Part shown: positions 8,862 through 17,612 of the stretch, in pieces
Layout of the letters: the number at the start of each line of letters is the position of its first letter
Numbering within the stretch: position 1 is the first letter of the stretch
Program-made: the position numbers and the translations under genes
Assembly: GCF_052115865.1 (NCBI RefSeq)
Contig: NZ_JBQKME010000001.1
Location: 310,001-374,000, forward strand
DNA from: Fundicoccus_A sp052115865
Lineage (GTDB): Bacteria; Bacillota; Bacilli; Lactobacillales; Aerococcaceae
Length of the DNA stretch: 64,000 nt
Reading direction: 5' to 3'
The notes under the pieces: generated by a model
Databases searched by the model: none
Told to the model about the DNA's origin: nothing
What the model saw: the letters and a program-made list of their open reading frames with translations, nothing else

Positions 8862-9623
8862 ATGGTTGATAGTATGTCGCTGGATCAAATGAAGACATAC
8901 TGGTGCTAGTGATGGATACGAACGTATTTATTGGATGGATAAACGCGCACCACAAAATATTTTAGATATGAATCCTGATGCGAAAATATTAGCCTTCCTT
9001 CCAGAAACGGGACCTTATGGTGATCAAATCAACAAACATTTTATCTGGTAAGTTACTTAGGGGATGATATGTATATATCATCTGAAGTAACGGACAAAGA
9101 ACTAGCTCGTTATTTACAAATTTATGACTTTATTACTTACGATCCTGAAGGAATTTGGATGACCTATGGTATTGCAGGCGAATATTTTGATTGGCGTGTT
9201 GAAGAAGGTAAATCAACTTTAATTGTGTGTCTTGAATATGAATTAGAAGAGGGCGAAATGGTATTTTGGTCCTATAGTCCACGCAGTTATCCAAATGATC
9301 GTTACTTATGGTTAACGGAAACGAAAACAATTCAATTGATGGAACATTTCTTTGCAGTGCCTGAGTACGTTGAGAAAATGGGTATCCGTCCTTACCGCCA
9401 TGACCTCTTTAACGAAACGGACTTTGCGTAATTAACGACACCTTATGATGCGCAATTAACCACCCTTGAATCTGAATTTCGCATGAATGGAATTACAGCT
9501 GTTGTCGATGTTGAAGCCGATTGGGATAATTATGTCGAAACATGGATAAACAATGGTGGTCGTGAAATCATGGCTGAATTAGAAAATCCCCTAAAATTGA
9601 AGATTTACGTAGTGGGAGTTTGA
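8862..9623 (+). pseudogene. Relic of an extracellular sugar-binding protein (LplA/YtcQ-like)
   Basis: A good ribosome site (GGAGGAGG, 8848-8855) precedes an ATG at 8862, but that frame stops after 15 codons. From 8911 another frame reads ...ILAFLPETGPYGDQINKHFIW before a stop. From 9069 the frame reads MYISSEVTDKELARYLQIYDF and continues to 9623 with one internal TAA at 9429-9431, ending in VDVEADWDNYVETWINNGG, a C-terminal pattern usual in family 1 solute-binding proteins. At least one frameshift, one nonsense codon and a large 5' deletion are visible. A cre-like box TGATAACGTTTACGA at 8816-8830 suggests a former CcpA-controlled promoter. It fills most of the 8653-9792 gap. Confidence 0.7.
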
Positions 9624-9792
9624 GTAGTTGCATTTACATTAAATTCGATAGCAATCCATGGATAAAATTGACATGGATTGCTGTTTTTAATTATCTAATA
9701 AATCATCGATTACTAATTTTTTTTTCTCCAGTTTTCCCACCTCTCTTATGCTAAAATAGACAATGATAGCAGAAAAAATAAGGAGTTGGAAA

Positions 9793-10542
9793 ATGGGGAC
9801 AGTAGAAACATTTGATTTTAATTTTCCATTGAAAGCAGTCGATAAAATAATCCATCTCTATTTACCAGAAGGGGTTGGCCCTTTTCCTGTGATGTATATG
9901 TACGATGGTCATAATTTATTTTTTGACTCATGGGCAACCTATGGTACTTCTTGGGGACTGAAGGATTTTATGGATCAGCAAGCTCAGCCGATGATCATCG
10001 TTGGAATTGAGTGTAGTCATGAAGGCAGTGAACGTCTCTGGGAATATTCACCCTATTATATTGAAAAAGGTCTATACGGATCCGGCCCAATCGATGGTTA
10101 CGGTAAAGAGTACATGGAATGGCTTGTTAAAGACCTAAAACCATTTATTGATAATAAATATCCCACTTTAAAAGAACGAGAATATACAGCCATTGCCGGT
10201 AGTTCAATGGGCGGTTTGATGGCTTTTTACAGTGGCTTAGCCCATAATGATACTTTTTCAAAAATAGTCTGTTTATCTCCAAGCTTGATGTTTACTAGAA
10301 ATGATTTGGTGAATGAACTGCAAAATGCCAACATTGATACAAACAGTCGCTTCTATTTCAGCTTTGGTGAAAGAGAAGTTTTAAACTATCCGAAATCTTT
10401 AAAAGCTGTTGAGTATTTTCAACAAGCATTAGATGAAGTCGGTGCAATCACCACGGTTCATATAGAAGAAGATGGTGAACATAATGAAGCTACATGGGCG
10501 GTACAAAACCAACGCTATTTTGATTTTCTTTTCGAGGAGTGA
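9793..10542 (+). CDS. Alpha/beta-hydrolase esterase (putative esterase/EstA family)
   Basis: 249 residues with the alpha/beta-hydrolase esterase fold of the EsteraseD/Fes group. The nucleophile elbow is GSSMGG near residue 139; the catalytic His is in GEHNEATW near residue 232; YMYDGHNLF near residue 37 contributes the oxyanion region. No signal peptide, so it is probably cytosolic. AAGGAG at 9780-9785 supports the ATG at 9793; the in-frame ATG at 9763 has no ribosome site. An extended -10 (TATGCTAAAAT) lies at about 9747-9757. The substrate is unknown. It is followed 4 bp later by a VanY-type peptidase, so the two probably form an operon. One motif copy lies inside it (10153). Confidence 0.83.
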   Translation: MGTVETFDFNFPLKAVDKIIHLYLPEGVGPFPVMYMYDGHNLFFDSWATYGTSWGLKDFMDQQAQPMIIVGIECSHEGSERLWEYSPYYIEKGLYGSGPIDGYGKEYMEWLVKDLKPFIDNKYPTLKEREYTAIAGSSMGGLMAFYSGLAHNDTFSKIVCLSPSLMFTRNDLVNELQNANIDTNSRFYFSFGEREVLNYPKSLKAVEYFQQALDEVGAITTVHIEEDGEHNEATWAVQNQRYFDFLFEE

Positions 10543-10546
10543 GCAA

Positions 10547-11185
10547 GTGTTTAAAAAGAGATATTTATTTTTAGGGGTTTTAATGTTTTTGTTAAGGTTT
10601 GGACCGCTTGTACAGGCTGAAGAGGATTGGCGGTTGGTCTTGGTCAATGAATGGCATGCGTTAGCGGATGATTTTGAGGTAGAATTAACGGAACTTCGCA
10701 ATGAATTTTATGTGGATGAACGGATTTATCCAGACTTGCAAGCAATGTTTGATGCAGCGCGTGCCGTTGGTGTGTACCCGTTAACGGTTTCGGCATATCG
10801 TAATGAAACTGAGCAGCAATGGATCATCGATAGCCGTGTGAATCATTATATGGCCCAGGGCTATTCTTGGCAAGAAGCGCTTGATGAGACCATGCGGACA
10901 GTGGCTGCTCCAAAACACAGTGAGCATGAAACGGGCTTGGCGGTGGATATTAATTCGGAAAATGAAAACGATCAAGCTGTTTATGATTGGTTAGACCAGC
11001 ATGCCCATGAATTTGGATTTATCGTACGATACCCAGCTGATAAAATTAACGAAACGGGCATTGATTACGAACCTTGGCACCTGCGTTATGTCGGGGTAGA
11101 GCACGCTAAGTATATATTCGAAAACAATTTGTCTTTTGAGGCTTATATTGAGTTATTAAAAGAACAAAAAGATATGGCTTCGTAA
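10547..11185 (+). CDS. D-alanyl-D-alanine carboxypeptidase, VanY family (M15B)
   Basis: 212 residues. GTG start at 10547, 4 bp after the esterase stop, with GAGGAG overlapping that stop. Residues 1-24 are a signal peptide ending near LVQA. The mature part has the M15 zinc motif SEHETGLAVD (His and Asp ligands) and EPWHLRYVG (catalytic Glu and third His ligand). It trims terminal D-Ala from peptidoglycan stem peptides outside the cell. The alternative starts upstream would overlap the esterase gene and destroy the signal peptide. A motif copy (10560-10569) lies within the signal-peptide codons. It ends at a terminator. Confidence 0.88.
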   Translation: MFKKRYLFLGVLMFLLRFGPLVQAEEDWRLVLVNEWHALADDFEVELTELRNEFYVDERIYPDLQAMFDAARAVGVYPLTVSAYRNETEQQWIIDSRVNHYMAQGYSWQEALDETMRTVAAPKHSEHETGLAVDINSENENDQAVYDWLDQHAHEFGFIVRYPADKINETGIDYEPWHLRYVGVEHAKYIFENNLSFEAYIELLKEQKDMAS

Positions 11186-11188
11186 CGG

Positions 11189-11215
11189 ATGAACTCAATA
11201 TTGAGTTCATTTTTT
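11189..11215. terminator. Perfect 22-bp palindrome terminator
   Basis: ATGAACTCAAT followed directly by ATTGAGTTCAT (11189-11210), then T5. It lies 4 bp after the VanY stop. Confidence 0.85.
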
Positions 11216-11236
11216 ATAAATAAATAACTAAGGGGA

Positions 11237-11484
11237 ATGAATATAATCATAACTATTACCATGAATCCGTCAATTAATATGTCTTATCCTCTTGAAACGC
11301 TACAAATGGATACTGTTAATAGAAGTAAAACCGTGTCATAGACAGCTGGCGGGAAAGGTCTTAATGTGACCCGTGTTCTCCACCAATTTGATATGCCCGT
11401 CAAGGCGTCGGGGCTGTTGTGAAACGACATGATAAGATGTATAAAGTATCACTGTCTAAAATTGAAGTAACAGAAATTAAATAG
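11237..11484 (+). pseudogene. Relic of tagatose-6-phosphate kinase (lacC/pfkB family)
   Basis: From the ATG at 11237 the frame reads the N-terminus of a PfkB sugar kinase of the LacC/FruK type: ITMNPSINMSYPLETLQMDTVNR, a TAG in place of the next residue, then TAGGKGLNVTRVLHQFDMPV. It stops again at about 11422. A short frame then ends in VSLSKIEVTEIK, which could be the C-terminus after an internal deletion of some 200 codons. LacC works in the tagatose-6-phosphate pathway for galactose, so the cell may have lost or moved that pathway. The relic occupies the 11186-11543 gap with the preceding palindrome and a TATAAT at 11504. Confidence 0.75.
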
Positions 11485-11543
11485 TAATTTTAACATAAAG
11501 GTGTATAATAGATTGAATTTATTGTTAGAGAAGAAGGTGTATT

Positions 11544-13097
11544 ATGCGCAGGAAATATCAATTTCCATTAGCTTTTTTATGCTTGCTATTTATTATTGTA
11601 GCAGTATTGCTATACTATTTTAATTTAAAACAAGGTTACCATGTCGATGAAATTTATACTTATGGTTTGTCGAATTCATACTATCAGCCTATGCCGTTTG
11701 ATTTTAATCAATGGTTAGACGGATCTTATTATTTAAATTATTTAAGCCCAACTGCTGAAGTACGTTTTGCTTACGACTCTGTTATCTATAATCAAATACA
11801 AGATGTCCATCCGCCTTTGTATTATTTTTTTATCCATACGATTTCATCCTTTTTTCCAGGAGTATTTACAAAATGGATTGGACTAAGCTTTAATGGGTTT
11901 GTACATTTATTAATTTTTCTTGTCTTATTGATGCTGTTGAAGCAGCTATCAGATAAGAAATGGGTCGCACTAATTGGAGCATCTTTTTGGGCATTGAGTA
12001 AAGGTGCTTTGAGTAGTGCGGTTTTTATCCGAATGTATCATTTGCTGACCTTGTGGGAAGTTATATTATTATACTTATTAGTTTTATATGTGAGCAAATT
12101 GTTTAATCAAAAATCGTTACTATTTGGACTAGCACTTATTTGTTATTTTGGAGGGCTGACGCATTACTATTTTTACATTTATGCATTTTTATTAGTAGCG
12201 GTTGCTTGTATTTATTTGTTTTTACAAGGGCGATGGAAAGATGGCATTCAAGTTGGACTAGTAGCCTTATTAGGAATAGGATTAGCTTTAGCTAGTTTTC
12301 CAACGGTCTTTACACATTTATTTGCTTCAAATCGTGGAGTAGAAGTATTGGAAAATGCCAATCAATTTCAATTAGACCGCAGCAATCCTTTTTTAGTTTT
12401 TATAAAACAAGAATTATTGTTAAATATTCGATTGCGATATGTTGTTTTGCTGGGGATTATATTAGCGGTTTTCATGGTGTTTTATTTTTATAAAAGAAGA
12501 CAATTCAGCCAAATTTCAGGATTTGTTTTAGTGATGCTGCCAACCCTTTTATACATTTTGTTGATTCAGGAACTATCGCACTATCAAACACCACGCTATA
12601 TTTATTCAGTCTATCCCATGATTATCGTCAGTTTAGTGCTACTTTTGTATTACGGTCTAAAAGGTATTTTTAGTTTAATAAATATCACTTTTATAGCAGA
12701 ATATTTTGTTAATATAGTGTTAGCTATTGGGATTATATTCAGTTTAACGACAACATTGCCAGAGTATTTATTTTTGTATAAGCCAAGTCTAGTATCCTTG
12801 ATTGAAAATAGTACAGATCAAACGATTTTTGTCTTAAGTGATCAATACTGGAAGGTTGCACGTGAAGTGGATGATTTGCCGTATTTTTACAAAGTTTATG
12901 CTTCTGTTATTACCAACAGTCTCACTAATTTGCCTGAGCAAGTTGAGGAAGATAAGCTTTATGTTCTCATGCAGCCGAATGAAAAAAATGATTATCAAAA
13001 GGTAGTGCATTCTATTGCGGCGAAATATCAGATGGAAGTTGTAACTGAAGTATTTGTTGAGCAAGATGAGATTCTCTATCAATTAGTTAGAAAATAA
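11544..13097 (+). CDS. GT39/PMT-like glycosyltransferase membrane protein
   Basis: 517 residues with about ten hydrophobic membrane segments by eye followed by a soluble C-terminal part of about 90 residues. The first extracytoplasmic loop has HVDEIYTYGLSN, placing an acidic pair just after the first membrane helix, as in GT-C fold enzymes of the dolichyl-phosphate mannosyltransferase family. HPPLYYFFIH near residue 93 is also typical. These enzymes transfer sugar from a polyprenyl-phosphate donor to a surface acceptor. The gene stands alone on its strand with a TATAAT at 11504-11509. The acceptor is unknown. One motif copy lies at 12677. Confidence 0.72.
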   Translation: MRRKYQFPLAFLCLLFIIVAVLLYYFNLKQGYHVDEIYTYGLSNSYYQPMPFDFNQWLDGSYYLNYLSPTAEVRFAYDSVIYNQIQDVHPPLYYFFIHTISSFFPGVFTKWIGLSFNGFVHLLIFLVLLMLLKQLSDKKWVALIGASFWALSKGALSSAVFIRMYHLLTLWEVILLYLLVLYVSKLFNQKSLLFGLALICYFGGLTHYYFYIYAFLLVAVACIYLFLQGRWKDGIQVGLVALLGIGLALASFPTVFTHLFASNRGVEVLENANQFQLDRSNPFLVFIKQELLLNIRLRYVVLLGIILAVFMVFYFYKRRQFSQISGFVLVMLPTLLYILLIQELSHYQTPRYIYSVYPMIIVSLVLLLYYGLKGIFSLINITFIAEYFVNIVLAIGIIFSLTTTLPEYLFLYKPSLVSLIENSTDQTIFVLSDQYWKVAREVDDLPYFYKVYASVITNSLTNLPEQVEEDKLYVLMQPNEKNDYQKVVHSIAAKYQMEVVTEVFVEQDEILYQLVRK

Positions 13098-13153
13098 TCT
13101 TTTACGTAATTATTTGGTAAACTATATATAGAAAATAACTAGGAGGCAGTAGG

Positions 13154-13720
13154 ATGCTTGAAGAATTATTGAAACATTTAAATGCCGGTAAGCCACTGAT
13201 TAAAGGGAATGAATTTAATGAAATAATGCACGAAGTAAGTATCGACACACAGAAAAAACTTTCACAAATAAATAATACTTACCATACCGAAGCTGAAATG
13301 CGTGATGAAGTTGCTTTGATACTTGGGAAGTCAATTCCTGAATCCATTCGTATTCGCCAACCTTTTTATATGGATTTTGGTAAAAATATTGAGTTTGGTG
13401 AAAATGTCTTTATTAACTCCAGCGTTCATATGCAAGATCAAGGTGGAATCAAAATTGGCAATAACGCCTTAATTGGTCATCAAGTGGTTTTTGCTACGCT
13501 TGACCATGGTTTTAAACCTAGTGAGCGTGGGAACTTAACGCCTGGTCGCATCGTTTTAGAAGATAATGTTTGGATTGGATCGAATGCGACGATTCTAAAA
13601 GGTGTTACGATTGGTGAGGGATCCATTGTAGCTGCAGGCAGTGTCGTCACCAAAGATGTTCCTGCCCATACCATAGTAGGTGGAAATCCTGCAAAAGTAA
13701 TAAAGGAAATATCGGAGTAA
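13154..13720 (+). CDS. Sugar O-acetyltransferase, left-handed beta-helix (Maa/LacA type)
   Basis: 188 residues, the family's usual length. The N-terminal helical maltose-acetyltransferase segment is followed by hexapeptide repeats from about residue 70 (IEFGENVFINSSVHM, IKIGNNALIGHQV, IVLEDNVWIGSNATIL, VTIGEGSIVAAGSVVTKDV) and ends IVGGNPAKVIKE. The catalytic His is in ATLDHGF near residue 118. It uses acetyl-CoA to acetylate sugars or galactosides in the cytoplasm. AGGAGG precedes the ATG at 13154. The N-terminal part is somewhat diverged from typical Maa, so substrate assignment is open. Confidence 0.87.
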   Translation: MLEELLKHLNAGKPLIKGNEFNEIMHEVSIDTQKKLSQINNTYHTEAEMRDEVALILGKSIPESIRIRQPFYMDFGKNIEFGENVFINSSVHMQDQGGIKIGNNALIGHQVVFATLDHGFKPSERGNLTPGRIVLEDNVWIGSNATILKGVTIGEGSIVAAGSVVTKDVPAHTIVGGNPAKVIKEISE

Positions 13721-13735
13721 TATTGAAAAATCAAC

Positions 13736-13780
13736 CCGCCATAAACGTTGACTTAACAGCGTTTATGGCGGTTTTTTTTT
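13736..13780 (+). terminator. Intrinsic terminator of the acetyltransferase gene
   Basis: CCGCCATAAACG (13736-13747) pairs with CGTTTATGGCGG (13760-13771), followed by nine T. Confidence 0.93.
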
Positions 13781-13898
13781 ACTTATCTACTTGACAGGGG
13801 ACAGTTCATTCTCTTCCTAACCTATACAAGTCTGCCGTCCATCAAATCCCAACCAACTTTCCAATTAATTCCCATCCACTATCCCTGTTCATCCTATT

Positions 13899-14549
13899 CT
13901 ACAGCGATTGTATCGCTTCCTCAATTTCCGTCTCACCTTCAAGAACTTCAAATTCTTTCCCAATCGTATCATTATTTTCCAGCACAGCGATGATTGTACG
14001 GGCAACATCTTGGCGGGGGATTTCTTTAATGTCTTGTCCCATACCAACTGTAATTTTGCCACTACCTTCGACATCGGTTAAGATACCTGGATGAATAATC
14101 GTCCAATCCAAATTGGTACGGTTTTTTAACCACTCATCGGCATAATTTTTAGCGATTGTATAATAACGTAAATCGTTTTGCTTATCCATTTCTTCACGGC
14201 CAGTCCTAAATGTACTCACCATGACAAAGCGTTTAACACCTGCTTTTTCAGTTGCTACCATTGACTTAATTGCACCATCTAAGTCAACCGTGAAAATTTT
14301 ATCTAAACCTTTTCCGCCAGCACCAGCACTAAAAATAACCGCATCCATACCTTTTGCGACAGCAGCAAGGTCGTCAATACTATTTTTACTCAAATCCAGT
14401 AAGACTGTTTCAATATTCCGCTCATCGAAGAAAGCCTGTTGTTCTGGGTTACGAATCATTGCTTTTTCAGTGATGGTAGGATGATTTTGCACTATATCCG
14501 CGAAATGTCGCGCAACTTTACCATTTGCACCAATAAATAATATTTTCAT
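13899..14549 (-). CDS. NAD(P)-binding SDR-like protein (YwnB/YhfK group)
   Basis: 216 residues, atypical short-chain dehydrogenase of the NAD(P)H-binding (NmrA-like) group. The N-terminal cofactor motif is MKILFIGANGKVARHF (GxxGxxxxH variant). Later motifs are VIFSAGAGG, VKRFVMVST and a YTIAKNYADEWL region with the Tyr-x-x-x-Lys pair. HPGILTDVEGSGKI near residue 150 is characteristic of the YwnB/YhfK group. It is likely a cytosolic redox or isomerase-type enzyme whose substrate is not known. It is transcribed alone on the minus strand; AGGAGG precedes the ATG at 14549. The 13781-13898 stretch before its stop holds nothing I recognise. Confidence 0.83.
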   Translation of the reverse strand: MKILFIGANGKVARHFADIVQNHPTITEKAMIRNPEQQAFFDERNIETVLLDLSKNSIDDLAAVAKGMDAVIFSAGAGGKGLDKIFTVDLDGAIKSMVATEKAGVKRFVMVSTFRTGREEMDKQNDLRYYTIAKNYADEWLKNRTNLDWTIIHPGILTDVEGSGKITVGMGQDIKEIPRQDVARTIIAVLENNDTIGKEFEVLEGETEIEEAIQSL

Positions 14550-14730
14550 TTAGCTCGTCCTCCTATTTATTTTCTTACTTTTAGTCTAACAATCCAGCCA
14601 AAACTATTCAAACAATGCGGGTTCAACCTAAATCCTCCCCAAAATAACTATCAATTACTTACAAATTGCTCACTAACCGCAACTAGGTTATACTCAAAAT
14701 AGAAAACGTATTCCACAAGGAGATGAATGT

Positions 14731-15906
14731 ATGGAAAACAAGCCCGAACTTGAGTTGATCGTCAACTCAGAAAAACCTTTAAATATTGCCGATAAGAAAA
14801 AAATACAACTAGAAATTAAAGGAAAATTATATAATTTGGAAGTGGATCCGTCTCAAGTTGAAGACCAATCGATTGCCATACGCTTATTTATAGTTCCTTC
14901 AATAATCGTAACCTTCATTTTTTATTTGTTTTTTGTCTTTAGAGATGATCGGTTAATCCCATTATCGGGGAGGATTTCAGTTGCTTCACTTATTATCTTA
15001 CTTGGAGTCATCTCTGGGATGATTACTTTCATTACGTTTTTTGTTAGAAAAAAGCGCCAGAAACTGCCACACTTAGAAAAAATATATTGGCGCAATTTCC
15101 CCACAATTGCCTTGTCATTTGCGTTGATCCTCACCCTCAGTTTATTATTTATATTTTGGGTTTTTGGGCGTTTGTTTGTCGGTTTATATTTAGATATTTA
15201 TTTGGCATCATTATTTGCATTTTTGGTTTTCTCAGTCATTCAATTTACGGCCATCAACATTGTATTAATACTTTCCGTTTCCTTGATGATTAAAATTTTA
15301 ATTACAGTTATTTTATCGGGTGTGCTCATTGCGATGATTACCAATGGTGAAGCCCAGTGGTGGCAAGATAATTTAAGCTTTTTGGGAACAGCTGATGCTG
15401 CGAATAGTTGGCAATTTAACCTAACACTTATTTTCTCAGCTTTGCTATTAATTGCACTTATCGATTATTTATTTGTGACTTTATCCGAATGTTATCCAAA
15501 ACATAAAGGTTTAGTGATTTTACGTATTTTGATGCTTGTGATGGCGGTTAGCCTTGGTTTAGTAGGGTATTTCCCAGCAGACGGTCCAGGCAATATGCCT
15601 GCCTACCATAATCGAGCAGCGGCCATGCTAGTTTATACAGTGATTGCAATGATTGTGGGTATTCGATGGTTTGTACCGGATATTTCAAAAGAATTTTTGA
15701 CAGTTTCTATTGGTATTGGTGCGACGCTAGTTGTGGTGACGCTCATGTTTGTTAATGGTATTTATATGACCTTAACAGGTTTTGAAATCATTTGTTTTTT
15801 CCTAGCCTTTACTTGGCTAATGCTACTTCTACAAAATCTCATTCAAAAAACAAATCCGCCGATTCCTAAGTATGAAGTAATTGTTCATGACCATTTAAAT
15901 AAATAA
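14731..15906 (+). CDS. Multi-pass membrane protein, DUF998-like, function unknown
   Basis: 391 residues. An N-terminal soluble stretch of about 50 residues is followed by about nine or ten hydrophobic helices. The second half carries NLSFLGTADAANSWQFN, then LVGYFPADGPGNMPAYHNRAAAM, resembling the pattern seen in DUF998/Frag1-like membrane proteins (a short N-terminal SxLG word, a GxFP word and a conserved His). No catalytic function is known for these. The ATG at 14731 follows AAGGAG at 9 nt. It is followed after 20 bp by a phosphohexomutase gene and is probably co-transcribed with it. A motif copy lies at 15193. Confidence 0.6.
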   Translation: MENKPELELIVNSEKPLNIADKKKIQLEIKGKLYNLEVDPSQVEDQSIAIRLFIVPSIIVTFIFYLFFVFRDDRLIPLSGRISVASLIILLGVISGMITFITFFVRKKRQKLPHLEKIYWRNFPTIALSFALILTLSLLFIFWVFGRLFVGLYLDIYLASLFAFLVFSVIQFTAINIVLILSVSLMIKILITVILSGVLIAMITNGEAQWWQDNLSFLGTADAANSWQFNLTLIFSALLLIALIDYLFVTLSECYPKHKGLVILRILMLVMAVSLGLVGYFPADGPGNMPAYHNRAAAMLVYTVIAMIVGIRWFVPDISKEFLTVSIGIGATLVVVTLMFVNGIYMTLTGFEIICFFLAFTWLMLLLQNLIQKTNPPIPKYEVIVHDHLNK

Positions 15907-15926
15907 CGCTGAGAAAGGTGATCAAA

Positions 15927-17450
15927 ATGACTTTAGAAAAATTAATCAATGGTTCAGATATTCGTGGAGTTGCGATTAAAACAGAGGGATTAGATCAAAC
16001 TTTGACCTTAGAATCTGTAAGAAAAATTGCACATGGTTTTATTTATTTTTTAAAAGAAGAAAAGAACTTAAAGCATGTACCCTTAAAAGTTGCGATTGGC
16101 ATTGATAGTAGGGTTAGTGGACCAGAAATAAAAACAGCTTTAACAGAAACATTTGTTAAATTAGGGGTTCATGTTTTGGATGCCGGTATGGCCACAACGC
16201 CCGCTATGTTTATGGCAACGCAATATGATGAGTTTGCTGCTGACGGTAGCATAATGGTTACAGCTAGTCATTTACCTTTTATGTATAATGGCTTGAAGTT
16301 TTTTACAAAAGCGGGTGGGGCAGAACATGAAGATATGGACTTTATTGTTCAACATACTGATGCAACGATTGAAGTCAATGAGGAAGGTAAAGTTGATTCA
16401 ATTAACTTAGTTCAACGATACGCAGACGATTTGGTTGGAAAAATTAGAAAAGATTCTAACAGCCAAGAACCACTAAAAGATATGCATATTGTCTTAGACG
16501 CTGGGAATGGGGCAGGCGGTTTTTTTGCAAAAGATGTGCTAGAAGTTTTAGGTGCTAATACTAACGGTAGTCAGTTTTTAGATCCTGATGGTAATTTTCC
16601 AAATCATGTACCCAACCCAGATAATAAAGAAGCCATGGCAAGTATCCAGAAGGCAGTACTTGATAATCAGGCAGACTTAGGGATTATTTTTGATACGGAT
16701 GTGGATCGTGCTGCGGTAGTGGATTCAACAGGAGAAGTGATTAATCGTAATAATCTAATTGCTGTTTTAGCGCATATTATTTTGCAGGATGAAAAAGATG
16801 CTACAATCGTTACGAATTCACCGACATCATCTCATTTGAAAACATTTATTAATGAGTTAGGTGGACAACAATATCGCTTTATTTCGGGATACCGTAATGT
16901 CATCAATAAAGCCATCGAATTAAATAACGCTGGTATTCATACACCTTTAGCAATTGAAACGAGTGGACATGCGGCATTTAAAGAAAATTATTTCCTTGAT
17001 GATGGAGCGTATGTGGTTGCTAAAATATTAATGTTTTTACCAAAATTACAAAAGGAAAATTTGAAATTAAGTGATCTGATTACAACATTACAACAACCAG
17101 CCGAAACACAAGAATTGCGTTTCCATATTAATGAAGAAAATTTCAAAAAATATGGGCAAAAAGTTATTGAGGAAATGAATGATTTTGTTGATCGTTCAGA
17201 AGGATTCACACTCGAAGAGGATAATCGAGAAGGTATTCGTGTCAATGTTAGCGCACCATTTGCTAGTGGTTGGTTTTTATTACGTCTGAGTTTACATGAA
17301 CCATTACTCGTTTTACAATTAGAAAATGATGTCGAAGGCTCTAACCATAAAGTCATTTCTCATTTGAGAATATTTTTCGAACAATATAAATCATTAGATT
17401 TAGGAAAATTAGAAACATATTTAAAAAAGTTAATCAAAGCTATAAAGTAA
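15927..17450 (+). CDS. Phosphomannomutase/phosphoglucomutase (alpha-D-phosphohexomutase)
   Basis: 507 residues with the four-domain phosphohexomutase layout. The active phosphoserine is in TASHLP near residue 110, the Mg-binding loop is DTDVDRAAV near residue 255, the sugar-binding loop is ETSGHAAF near residue 348, and the phosphate-binding C-terminal domain ends the protein. TASHLP rather than TASHNP and ETSGH rather than GEMSGH suggest the ManB-like branch found next to capsule genes. It interconverts hexose 6- and 1-phosphates. The ATG at 15927 lies 7-8 nt after AGAAAGGTG; the GTG at 15918 overlaps that site. It follows the DUF998-like gene closely. Confidence 0.85.
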   Translation: MTLEKLINGSDIRGVAIKTEGLDQTLTLESVRKIAHGFIYFLKEEKNLKHVPLKVAIGIDSRVSGPEIKTALTETFVKLGVHVLDAGMATTPAMFMATQYDEFAADGSIMVTASHLPFMYNGLKFFTKAGGAEHEDMDFIVQHTDATIEVNEEGKVDSINLVQRYADDLVGKIRKDSNSQEPLKDMHIVLDAGNGAGGFFAKDVLEVLGANTNGSQFLDPDGNFPNHVPNPDNKEAMASIQKAVLDNQADLGIIFDTDVDRAAVVDSTGEVINRNNLIAVLAHIILQDEKDATIVTNSPTSSHLKTFINELGGQQYRFISGYRNVINKAIELNNAGIHTPLAIETSGHAAFKENYFLDDGAYVVAKILMFLPKLQKENLKLSDLITTLQQPAETQELRFHINEENFKKYGQKVIEEMNDFVDRSEGFTLEEDNREGIRVNVSAPFASGWFLLRLSLHEPLLVLQLENDVEGSNHKVISHLRIFFEQYKSLDLGKLETYLKKLIKAIK

Positions 17451-17525
17451 ATATTACAATTAGATAAATATAATTTTAATGACGAAAAAATATCTGTATT
17501 AAATATCATGAAATAGATAAAAATA

Positions 17526-17534
17526 TGCTATAAT
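17526..17534 (+). promoter_or_regulatory. Extended -10 promoter element of the Mga-like gene
   Basis: TGCTATAAT is an extended -10 (TGn-TATAAT) about 80 bp upstream of the ATG at 17613. The -35 region is weak, which is acceptable for extended -10 promoters. Confidence 0.5.
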
Positions 17535-17612
17535 AATTATTGTTTTAAGATAATTATTAATCCAACTAAGATTAATTTGAATATTCATTATGATGTCTGG
17601 AGGTATGCATTT

